Shown here: positions 7,343 through 13,472 of the stretch, in pieces | How the letters are laid out: every line of letters starts with the position of its first letter | Position numbering within the stretch: position 1 is the first letter of the stretch | Notes under the pieces: model-generated | Told to the model about the DNA's origin: nothing | What the model saw: the letters and a program-made list of their open reading frames with translations, nothing else | Database searches by the model: none | Assembly: GCA_938003725.1 (NCBI GenBank) | Contig: CALKXX010000167.1 | Location: 1-13,472, forward strand | DNA length: 13,472 nucleotides | Reading direction: 5' to 3' | Source of the DNA: an uncultured Sphingomonadaceae bacterium | Lineage (GTDB): Bacteria; Pseudomonadota; Alphaproteobacteria; Sphingomonadales; Sphingomonadaceae | Made by a program: the position numbers and the translations under genes

Positions 7343-7350
7343 TTTTCGCG

Positions 7351-7356
7351 CTTTCC
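7351..7356 (-). promoter_or_regulatory. Ribosome binding site supporting a TTG start for the UbiH-family gene
   Basis: GGAAAG on the - strand lies 8 bases before the TTG at 7342-7340. It is the only reasonable start signal close to the FAD-binding fold. Confidence 0.5.
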
Positions 7357-7501
7357 GGTGGCTGAAACTGTGATGAGAATAGGCCTGTGGTAGACGTAAA
7401 GAAAGAGAAATTCCGATAAATATCACCAAGAAACTTGACGGAGAGTCCCCGATTCGCGCAAAGGGGACGTGGTTAATGCACGTTTCTGGCTGGGGCGATG
7501 C

Positions 7502-7507
7502 AGGGAG
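7502..7507 (+). promoter_or_regulatory. Ribosome binding site deciding the ftsK start
   Basis: AGGGAG lies 6 bases before the ATG at 7514. The GTG at 7469 that extends the frame by 15 residues lacks a comparable signal. Confidence 0.7.
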
Positions 7508-7513
7508 CTAAAA

Positions 7514-9820
7514 ATGGCCAGCAAGGCTAAAGAAGCAAACTGGCGCGAGTTGATGCGTCTGAGCTTGCTAAGAAGCGGCGCACTTATCGGCGGCGGCGCA
7601 CTCGCTTTTGCGTCTATATTCATGGTATTTGCTCTGGTCAGCTATTCCCCTAGCGACCCGTCTTTTAATACTGCTGCCGGTTATGTTGAGCATAACTGGA
7701 TGGGTATATTCGGATCCTATTCTTCCGACCTGTTCCTCTCCCTGCTCGGTGTGCCGGCCATATTATTCCTGCCGCTCATGTTGATATTTGCCAACCGCTT
7801 ATGGCGCGACATTCCGCAACCGGAATGGAAGAAACAGCTTATATGGTGCCTTGCCGGAACGCTTCTTGTAGGCACAGCCTTTGCCTTATGGTTTGCCGAC
7901 AGTCAGGCTGATTTGCCATCTGGCTGGGGCGGTTTGGTCGGCATGCTGTTTGGCAAAGCTTTTTCGTCGCTGTTCACCCTGATTTCTGCCCAATGGGCCG
8001 GTGTAATGAGCGGGGTGTTGATTGCTCTTACCCTCACCAGCGGCCTCATCATCGGTTATTTTAGCTTGCAGCTGGATCGACCGCTATTCTCCAAATCACT
8101 TTTCAAAATGCCTGAAATGAAGCTCCCCTTCGGCAAGCAGGATGATGGTCTTGTCATAGAGCCGGAGACGGCCACTGCAAAACCCAAAAAATCACCGGCG
8201 CCGCGCAAGGAAGTGAAGCCGGATAATCGTCCGCCACCGGAAATTAGTGACCGTGCATTGCCGCCCAAAAAAGCCAGCCTATCGAGCGGCAAACAGGGAG
8301 ATTTTTTTGGTCCTTATGCGCTGCCGTCCATCGACCTGCTGACACCTGCTGCTGAACAACCCAATAATGTCATCGATAAAGCTGGTCTGGAGCGAAACGC
8401 ACGTTTGCTGGAATCAGTGCTTGATGACTTTCATGTCAAAGGCACGATCAACGCGGTTCGGCCCGGCCCGGTCGTCACCATGTATGAACTGGAACCCGCC
8501 CCCGGTATCAAGGCAAGCCGTGTCATTCAGCTTGCAGAAGATATTGCCAGAAATATGTCCGCACTGTCGGCCCGTGTAGCTGCGATTCCGGGCCGCACCG
8601 TCATGGGGATTGAACTGCCCAACAAGAACCGGGAAATGGTGTCGCTGCACGAAATGATCGGCAGCGACAGTTTTCAAGATCAAAGCGGGCAACTGCCCAT
8701 AATTCTGGGCAAGAACATCTCTGGCGATCCGGTGATTGCCGATCTGGCGCCGATGCCCCATTTGCTGATCGCGGGTACCACCGGTTCGGGTAAGTCAGTG
8801 GGCCTCAACTGCATGATCGTGTCCCTGTTGTATCGGATGACACCCGATCAATGCAAAATGATCATGATCGATCCCAAGATGCTGGAACTCAGCACCTATG
8901 ACGATATCCCGCATCTACTCTCTCCGGTCGTTACGGAACCTACCAAAGCGGTCCGTGCGCTGAAATGGGCAGTGGAGCAGATGGAGGAACGGTACCGGAT
9001 GATGTCGTCCATCTCGGTCCGCAATCTGGCCAATTATAACGAGAAGGTGAAGGCCGCAAAGGCGAAGGGGCAACCGCTGGGGCGTAAGGTGCAAACTGGA
9101 TATGACCCGGAAACATCACGTCCGATCTACGAAGAAGAGCAGCTAGACTATGAAGTGTTGCCGCAAATCGTGATTATCGTCGACGAGCTTGCTGACCTGA
9201 TGATGACCGCGGGCAAAGAGGTTGAATTCCTGATCCAGCGCTTGGCACAAAAAGCACGCGCCGCCGGCATCCACCTTATCATGGCAACACAGCGCCCGTC
9301 GGTCGATGTTATTACCGGCGTCATCAAGGCTAACCTGCCCACCCGGATCAGTTTCCACGTCACCTCCAAAATTGACAGCCGCACCATTCTGGGCGAACAA
9401 GGTGCAGAGCAACTACTTGGCAAAGGCGATATGCTTTATATGCCCGGCGGCAAGCAATTGACCCGTGTCCATGGGCCGTTCGTGTCCGATGATGAAGTTC
9501 GCGTGATAGCGGATCATTGGCGCAGTCAGGGATCACCAGACTATATTCAGGCCGTGACCGAAGAACCCGAGGATGGCAGCTACGCCCTAGATGGCGCAGA
9601 CCTGTCCGACAGCAAGGAAGACCGGCAATATGCACAAGCCTGTCAGATTGTGTTTGAGAGTCAGAAGGTTTCTACAAGTTGGCTACAACGGCAATTGCGC
9701 ATTGGTTACAACACCGCAGCACGTATCATTGACCGAATGGAAGAAGACGAGATGATCAGTCCGCCCAACCATATTGGTCGCCGGGAAGTGATGCGGGATC
9801 AAAATGGCCAACCGCTTTAA
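7514..9820 (+). CDS. ftsK: DNA translocase FtsK
   Basis: The protein has 768 residues from the ATG at 7514. FtsK is the septum-located hexameric DNA pump that clears chromosome ends at division and activates XerCD at dif. Seen here: four membrane spans (about 22-44, 73-94, 108-127, 163-185); a short Pro/Lys-rich linker (about 190-268), much shorter than in E. coli; and the RecA-like motor with Walker A GTTGSGKS (421-428), Walker B VIIVDE ending at D557-E558, and the MATQRPSVDVITG segment. A C-terminal winged-helix gamma domain follows (about 702-768) with QLRIGYNTAARIIDRMEE, which reads the KOPS/FRS orientation sequences. Every landmark is intact. It is divergent from the UbiH-family gene and 81 bases ahead of lolA, with which it is probably co-transcribed to the terminator at 10699. 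Confidence 0.97.
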   Translation: MASKAKEANWRELMRLSLLRSGALIGGGALAFASIFMVFALVSYSPSDPSFNTAAGYVEHNWMGIFGSYSSDLFLSLLGVPAILFLPLMLIFANRLWRDIPQPEWKKQLIWCLAGTLLVGTAFALWFADSQADLPSGWGGLVGMLFGKAFSSLFTLISAQWAGVMSGVLIALTLTSGLIIGYFSLQLDRPLFSKSLFKMPEMKLPFGKQDDGLVIEPETATAKPKKSPAPRKEVKPDNRPPPEISDRALPPKKASLSSGKQGDFFGPYALPSIDLLTPAAEQPNNVIDKAGLERNARLLESVLDDFHVKGTINAVRPGPVVTMYELEPAPGIKASRVIQLAEDIARNMSALSARVAAIPGRTVMGIELPNKNREMVSLHEMIGSDSFQDQSGQLPIILGKNISGDPVIADLAPMPHLLIAGTTGSGKSVGLNCMIVSLLYRMTPDQCKMIMIDPKMLELSTYDDIPHLLSPVVTEPTKAVRALKWAVEQMEERYRMMSSISVRNLANYNEKVKAAKAKGQPLGRKVQTGYDPETSRPIYEEEQLDYEVLPQIVIIVDELADLMMTAGKEVEFLIQRLAQKARAAGIHLIMATQRPSVDVITGVIKANLPTRISFHVTSKIDSRTILGEQGAEQLLGKGDMLYMPGGKQLTRVHGPFVSDDEVRVIADHWRSQGSPDYIQAVTEEPEDGSYALDGADLSDSKEDRQYAQACQIVFESQKVSTSWLQRQLRIGYNTAARIIDRMEEDEMISPPNHIGRREVMRDQNGQPL

Positions 9821-9901
9821 CCGATTTCCTGACCAAGTAATTCAGGCGATGTTCAAGCAATTTTTGGCATGGAATCAGGCAGATATTCAGGAGTTTTCAT
9901 T

Positions 9902-10531
9902 ATGTTGAGATATGTCGCTATTCTTACTGCCATTCCGCTGACGCTTAGCGCCAGCGTACCCGCAACCGCGCAGCAGAGCCCGGCCGATAGCCTTAGCAAA
10001 ATTTCCGCCCATCTGCGTGCCATGACCACAATGACGGCCAATTTTACCCAGACGGATCGCAGTGGTCAGAGCCTGTCAGGCAAATTGACCTTGAAACAAC
10101 CGGGCCGGATTAGATTTCAATATGGCAAGGAAGCCAATTTGCTGATTGTTGGCGATGGCAAAGCCCTGACCATGATCGATTATGACGTCAATCAGGTACA
10201 GCGCTGGCCGATCAAGAATAGTCCGCTGGGCGCACTGCTTAATCCTGAACGTGATCTGTCAAAATATGGCAAGATTATTCCAACTCGCAATCCAGACACG
10301 CTGAGTGTCGAAGTCCGCGACCCCAAACGCCCGGAATATGGCGTGATTACAATGGTATTTAACAAGCGAGCCGGGGCTCCGGCTGGCCTAAGCCTCGAAG
10401 GGTGGGTGTCGCTCGATTCGAAAAATAATCGCACATCTATCCGGCTTTCGAACCAAAAATTTGGTGTTGCCGTTGCGAATCGAACATTCAATTGGACTGA
10501 CCCTCGCCGAAAAAGACGGGGCGGTCGGTGA
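9902..10531 (+). CDS. lolA: Outer-membrane lipoprotein carrier LolA
   Basis: The protein has 209 residues from the ATG at 9902, with AGGAG (9889-9893) 8 bases upstream; the upstream ATG at 9869 is not needed. A Sec signal peptide covers about residues 1-23 with cleavage after ATA (21-23). The mature protein shows the LolA beta-sheet pattern: ANFTQTDRSGQSLSGKLTL (46-64), then PGRIRFQY (67-74) and LLIVGDGKALTMIDYD (80-95). LolA is the periplasmic carrier that receives lipoproteins from LolCDE and passes them to the outer membrane. The upstream OmpA lipoprotein would be one of its clients. The tail ends in a strongly basic DPRRKRRGGR. The position directly after ftsK matches what I know of alphaproteobacterial gene order. 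Confidence 0.92.
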   Translation: MLRYVAILTAIPLTLSASVPATAQQSPADSLSKISAHLRAMTTMTANFTQTDRSGQSLSGKLTLKQPGRIRFQYGKEANLLIVGDGKALTMIDYDVNQVQRWPIKNSPLGALLNPERDLSKYGKIIPTRNPDTLSVEVRDPKRPEYGVITMVFNKRAGAPAGLSLEGWVSLDSKNNRTSIRLSNQKFGVAVANRTFNWTDPRRKRRGGR

Positions 10532-10829
10532 ATGGACCTTCTTCCCCGATAAGCGGAACGGTTCTGAACATCTGTTCATATAAGCGACAGAAAAGTCGGC
10601 GTATAACGGAAACAGGATGAGAAGAGGCAGTCAGGTTTTCCCCCTGTTACCTGATAAATGCGTTTCTGATCATCCTATGCGTGACGAACGCGAGTTAGCC
10701 CCCACCTCCTAAATGCCCCCGGAGGTGGGGGTTTTTCTTAGATCTCTTCGAAAACCATCAAATATCCCGCCACCTATTTTCCCGTGCTTTGGGCTTGGGT
10801 TTCCCGGTGGACATGGTTAGTACAATGCC
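10532..10829. other. Intergenic region between lolA and xth
   Basis: This 298-base gap holds about 167 bases of lolA 3' region, the terminator at 10699-10736, and 93 bases ahead of xth. The first part can fold locally: GCGT/ACGC at 10679-10691, CAGGT (10632-10636) with ACCTG (10649-10653), and AACAGG (10611-10616) with CCTGTT (10643-10648), the last two competing. The xth side has TACAAT at 10821-10826 resembling a -10 box, but no -35 at normal spacing. No convincing gene is seen. Confidence 0.4.
10699..10736 (+). terminator. Strong intrinsic terminator after lolA
   Basis: CCCCCACCTCC (10699-10709) and GGAGGTGGGGG (10721-10731) form a perfect 11-bp stem around an 11-base loop, followed at once by TTTTT (10732-10736). 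It most likely ends the ftsK-lolA transcript. The left arm contains ACCTCC, the same hexamer as the 16S anti-Shine-Dalgarno, which is probably coincidence. Confidence 0.92.
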
Positions 10830-11624
10830 ATGAGTGAAACCCTGAAAATCGTAAGTTGGAATATTAACAGCGTCCGTGCACGGATCGAGCTGGTTGAGCG
10901 CTTCCTGAGAGAAGAATCCCCCGATATCCTCTGCCTGCAAGAAACCAAGGTGCGCGACGAACAATTCCCCGAGGGGATGTTTCGGCAGCTCGGCTATAAT
11001 CACCTCGTCCTAAACGGTCAGCCGATGCACCACGGCGTTGCGATGATCAGCCGCGTGCCGCTGCATGAGCATAACCGCTACGATTGGCAGGCCAATGGCG
11101 AGGCGCGGCATATTGGCGGTATATTGAACAACGGTGTCCGGGTTGAGAATGTTTATATCCCGGCTGGCGGCGAAGTCGCAGACCGTGAGGTAAATCCGAA
11201 ATTCGGTCAGAAGCTGGATTTCTATGACCGGATGACCAAATGGTCCAACGACCTCAAAACACCGACGATATTATTGGGTGATTTTAACATCGCGCCATTG
11301 GAGTCGGACGTGTGGAGCCATAAACAGTTGATCAAGGTCGTTAGCCATACACCGCTAGAGGTGGACGTGATGAAGAAACTTCAGGATGCACATAACTGGG
11401 TCGACATTGGCCGCAAGTTTGTTCCCGACCCTGAACGCCTTTACACCTGGTGGAGTTACCGCGCACGCGATTGGCGTGCCTCTGACAAAGGGCGGCGGCT
11501 TGATCACGTCTGGGTCAGCCCGGAGCTGGAAGATAAAGCGATCAGCCATATGGTGCATGAAGATTCTCGCGGCTGGACAAAACCATCGGATCATGCCCCC
11601 CTTATCACGGAATTCAAATTTTGA
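10830..11624 (+). CDS. xth: Exodeoxyribonuclease III (AP endonuclease, Xth family)
   Basis: The protein has 264 residues from the ATG at 10830. It is a Mg2+-dependent endonuclease/exonuclease/phosphatase fold enzyme that cuts DNA 5' of abasic sites and removes 3' blocks in base-excision repair. The catalytic set is complete: WNIN (N11 and N13), LQETK (E38), VYIPAG (Y109), GDFNIAP (D151 and N153), RRLDHVW (D225 and H226) and SDHAPL (D254 and H255). The length is normal for the family. The start has no clear Shine-Dalgarno sequence, and a -10-like TACAAT lies only 4-9 bases upstream, so a leaderless or near-leaderless message is possible. The stop overlaps the TTG start of ribA in the sequence TTGA (11621-11624), so xth leads a probable three-gene operon. 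Confidence 0.95.
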   Translation: MSETLKIVSWNINSVRARIELVERFLREESPDILCLQETKVRDEQFPEGMFRQLGYNHLVLNGQPMHHGVAMISRVPLHEHNRYDWQANGEARHIGGILNNGVRVENVYIPAGGEVADREVNPKFGQKLDFYDRMTKWSNDLKTPTILLGDFNIAPLESDVWSHKQLIKVVSHTPLEVDVMKKLQDAHNWVDIGRKFVPDPERLYTWWSYRARDWRASDKGRRLDHVWVSPELEDKAISHMVHEDSRGWTKPSDHAPLITEFKF

Positions 11625-12709
11625 ATGACGGCGCTTCACAGGCTCTGGCGGATCGGCAAACAAAGGCCCGCCGTGCGGCCCGGGCGATTGACGCGCTCAA
11701 ACGCGGTTGGCCGATTGATATTGCGGCAAACGGACAGACGCTGGGTTTATTGCCAGTGGAAACGACCGACCTCGATCAGTTTCTGGCCGGTAAGGAAACC
11801 GTCTCCCTACTGATATCCGCCAGTCGTGCAGACACCCTGAAATTGCTCAATCAACGCGCATCTGCGGATCCCGAATTGCCCGTTCAGATTACGCTCTCCG
11901 CGCCATTTAGCGCCGCACAGATCATCGCGATTGTCGATCCTGTATTGGATATGCAACATCCAATGAAGGGACCGTTTCAAAGTAACTCATTGGTCAACCC
12001 GGCAGCCGCAAAGGCAGCGATGGAACTGGCCCGTCACGGCGGACTATTGCCGGCTTTCGTCCTTGTAGAGGCGCCCGCCGAAGATAATGTTGACGCCGCT
12101 GACGTTGCGGCCTTTGCTGATTCGACCGCCCTAACGATCAGCGCACATGCGAAATTGCCGGTGGCGGCAAATGCACAGGCGCATATCTATGGCTTTCGCA
12201 GTGATGCCGATGCGACCGATCATATCGCGCTCGTGGTCGGAGAACGCGATGGATCAACCCCGGTCGTGCGCCTGCACAGCGAGTGCCTGACCGGCGACGT
12301 TCTGGGCAGCCTGAAATGCGATTGTGGCCCCCAATTACACAGCGCGCTGGGTCAGATGAGCGAGAGCAATTGGGGCGTGCTGCTCTATCTCCGTCAGGAA
12401 GGGCGCGGGATTGGATTGATCAATAAACTACGCGCCTATGCGTTGCAGGATCAGGGATTTGATACAGTCGATGCCAATCAGCGACTGGGATTTGCGATTG
12501 ATGCAAGAGATTTCGGGATTGCGGCAAGGATGCTCGAATTGCTGAGCATCCCGAAGGTGAAATTGCTGACCAATAATCCCGAGAAGGTCGAAGGACTGGA
12601 AGGCGCTGGCGTGACCGTCAAAGAACGCCTGCCAGTGAAGATCGCTGCAAATCCGTATAATGAATTTTATCTCGACACCAAGCGCGATCGGACGGGGCAC
12701 AAACTTTGA
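11621..12709 (+). CDS. ribA: GTP cyclohydrolase II with degenerate RibB-like N-terminal domain
   Basis: The protein has 362 residues from a TTG at 11621 that overlaps the xth stop by 4 bases. The C-terminal half (about 190-350) is a complete GTP cyclohydrolase II, the first committed step of riboflavin synthesis. It has Zn ligands C222, C233 and C235 (HSECLTGDVLGS and KCDC), RQEGRGIGL (258-266), the DTVDAN loop (281-286), D294 and R296 in AIDARDFG, and LLTNNPEKV (315-323). The N-terminal 150 residues match the outline of 3,4-dihydroxybutanone-4-phosphate synthase (RibB): ARRAIDALKRGWP at the start and AKAAMELARHGGLLPAFVLVE at the end of the domain. The acidic RibB metal/substrate loop (DDEDRENEGD type) is replaced by IAANGQTLGLLP (34-45), so RibB activity is very unlikely. 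No other plausible start is seen. Translation is probably coupled to xth. Confidence 0.93.
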   Translation: MNDGASQALADRQTKARRAARAIDALKRGWPIDIAANGQTLGLLPVETTDLDQFLAGKETVSLLISASRADTLKLLNQRASADPELPVQITLSAPFSAAQIIAIVDPVLDMQHPMKGPFQSNSLVNPAAAKAAMELARHGGLLPAFVLVEAPAEDNVDAADVAAFADSTALTISAHAKLPVAANAQAHIYGFRSDADATDHIALVVGERDGSTPVVRLHSECLTGDVLGSLKCDCGPQLHSALGQMSESNWGVLLYLRQEGRGIGLINKLRAYALQDQGFDTVDANQRLGFAIDARDFGIAARMLELLSIPKVKLLTNNPEKVEGLEGAGVTVKERLPVKIAANPYNEFYLDTKRDRTGHKL

Positions 12710-13212
12710 GCGCCATCCGGGTGGACAGCAAGGCGCTGACGCTCATGTTCAAAGATAAAATAATCCCCTGCACCATTGGCCGTTCGGGGGCCTGTCCAGC
12801 GGAAGACAAAACCGAAGGCGATGGCTGCACACCGCTGGGTTCATGGCCGATCAGGGGTGCGCTATTCCGCCCGGGCAGGAGCGCGCCGCCGGAGGGTTTC
12901 GCCTTGCCCTGGCGCTGGATCGGGGCACAGGATGGCTGGTCCGACGATCCTGCTGACCCATGCTATAACCGCCCGGCCCGCCTGCCGCATCCGTATAATG
13001 CAGAAGCGTTGGTTCGCGATGACGCACTCTATGATGTGATCGTGGTGATCGGCCACAATGATACTCCGCCAAAACCCGGCAAAGGCAGCGCCATATTTTT
13101 TCATCTGTGGAATGATGGGCAACCGACCGAGGGTTGCGTCGCAATTGCGCGGGAGGAGATGGGAGGGATTTTGTCGAGGTTGGCGGCGGGTGATGTGTTG
13201 GAAATTTTTTAG
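12706..13212 (+). CDS. YkuD-type L,D-transpeptidase-family protein without signal peptide
   Basis: The protein has 168 residues from a TTG at 12706 that overlaps the ribA stop in TTGA. The YkuD/ErfK catalytic pattern is visible: H117 in VVIGHND, H133 in IFFHLW, and TEGCVAI with nucleophile C144, followed by the usual C-terminal segment ending GDVLEIF. The N-terminal half has TPLGSWPIRGALFRPGR (42-58), typical of this family. L,D-transpeptidases normally act on peptidoglycan in the periplasm, but no signal peptide or membrane span is present in any start choice, so the location and substrate are open. Possibilities are a cytoplasmic member of the family or export by another route. It is the third gene of the xth-ribA chain, and its 3' end overlaps the convergent peptidase gene by 4 bases. 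Confidence 0.85.
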   Translation: MSAIRVDSKALTLMFKDKIIPCTIGRSGACPAEDKTEGDGCTPLGSWPIRGALFRPGRSAPPEGFALPWRWIGAQDGWSDDPADPCYNRPARLPHPYNAEALVRDDALYDVIVVIGHNDTPPKPGKGSAIFFHLWNDGQPTEGCVAIAREEMGGILSRLAAGDVLEIF

Positions 13213-13472
13213 TCAGGGAAACCATTGGTTGCCCATTGTCTAACAACCTTTTCTAATCCGGTAACAATTCGAGCCAGCTTCTCTGTATCGACTTTGTTGG
13301 GTGTATCTTTTCGTGAATGGTAGTGAGGATAACGGAAAGCCGCCGTATCAGTGACCATTAAAGCCGGAACATCAATGGCGCTGAAGGAGCGATGATCGGA
13401 CCAGTCTATTCCCTGAATAAAAGCTGGAGCCGTGCCACCTTCACTAGGAAATTTAGCCTGTAGACGAAATTC
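13209..13472 (-). CDS. M28-family zinc peptidase, C-terminal end only
   Basis: The - strand is open from the window edge to a TAA at 13211-13209, giving the last 87 residues of a protein whose start lies to the right. They fit the end of an M28 (aminopeptidase Y/S/QC-like) zinc peptidase: DWSDHRSF (about 24-31), the strand PALMVTDTAAF, and PHYHSRKDTPNKVD, whose HYH contains the expected last zinc ligand. A final helix follows (ARIVTGLEKVVRQW). Family members are usually exported aminopeptidases; the signal peptide and the other ligands are outside the window. The 3' end overlaps the L,D-transpeptidase-like gene by 4 bases on the opposite strand. Confidence 0.8.
   Translation of the reverse strand, partial: EFRLQAKFPSEGGTAPAFIQGIDWSDHRSFSAIDVPALMVTDTAAFRYPHYHSRKDTPNKVDTEKLARIVTGLEKVVRQWATNGFPD

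Larger units (their letters stand above)
7343..7513. promoter_or_regulatory. Divergent intergenic region between the UbiH-family gene and ftsK
   Basis: These 171 bases must hold the start signals of both genes. A weak + strand promoter-like pair is TAGACG (7391-7396) and GATAAA (7415-7420) with 18 bases between. A TTGACG at 7435-7440 has no -10 partner at proper spacing. GTCCCC (7445-7450) and GGGGAC (7463-7468) form a 6-bp inverted repeat with a 12-base spacer. Nothing here is strong enough to name a promoter with confidence. Confidence 0.3.

Noticed and set aside
7469..7513. GTG start 15 codons upstream for ftsK
   Set aside because: It has no ribosome binding site, whereas AGGGAG sits 6 bases before the ATG at 7514.
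10617..10712. 31-residue + strand frame between lolA and the terminator
   Set aside because: Its stop lies at the edge of the terminator loop and its last codons form the stem. The purine-rich stretch is too close to the ATG, and the sequence has no protein-like pattern.
13201..13215. T-run near the end of the transpeptidase-like gene as a terminator
   Set aside because: No G+C-rich hairpin precedes it and it lies inside the coding sequence.
1..13472. Mobile elements, CRISPR, tRNA/rRNA, defence systems
   Set aside because: No transposase or integrase, terminal repeats, spaced direct repeats or cloverleaf sequence were seen. All large genes are housekeeping or envelope types with similar codon use.

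Overview
The window is ordinary-looking bacterial chromosome, fully occupied by genes at roughly 50-55% G+C (estimated by eye), with no tRNA, rRNA, CRISPR array or mobile element visible. The gene set and order suggest an alphaproteobacterium of the Sphingomonadales (Sphingorhabdus/Parasphingorhabdus-like). This rests on the ftsK-lolA-xth-ribA order, a BON-OmpA protein followed by a COG3743 helix-hairpin-helix protein, and the style of the proteins. It is inference, since no search could be run.

Left part (1-5344), cell envelope. A YfbK-type von Willebrand A protein enters from the left edge, cut at its 5' end. A compact + strand cassette follows: a membrane-anchored BON-OmpA protein (1530-2285), a 33-residue single-span membrane protein (2288-2389), and a membrane-anchored protein with a Pro/Ala/Lys-rich linker and a C-terminal helix-hairpin-helix domain (2454-3065). 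Convergent to it is a CNNM/CBS/CorC-type membrane transporter (3089-4396, -). Divergent from that is a glycine-zipper OmpA lipoprotein (4597-5277, +), closed by a strong intrinsic terminator at 5307-5344.

Middle (5345-7342). A short-chain dehydrogenase begins immediately after the T-tract of that terminator. It ends exactly where a convergent UbiH-family FAD monooxygenase (6113-7342, -) ends, with no base between the two stop codons.

Right part (7514-13472). The DNA translocase ftsK and the lipoprotein carrier lolA are read together and followed by a strong intrinsic terminator at 10699-10736. Then come exonuclease III (xth), GTP cyclohydrolase II with a degenerate RibB-like N-terminal half (ribA), and a YkuD-type L,D-transpeptidase-like protein. 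These three are chained by two TTGA stop/start overlaps, which suggests translational coupling. The window closes with the C-terminal end of an M28-type zinc peptidase on the - strand.

I see no clear candidate for a wholly new system. The points that most deserve a second look are the OmpA / 33-aa / helix-hairpin-helix cassette with its easily missed small gene, the terminator fused to the dehydrogenase start codon, the degenerate RibB half of RibA, and the repeated TTGA overlaps.
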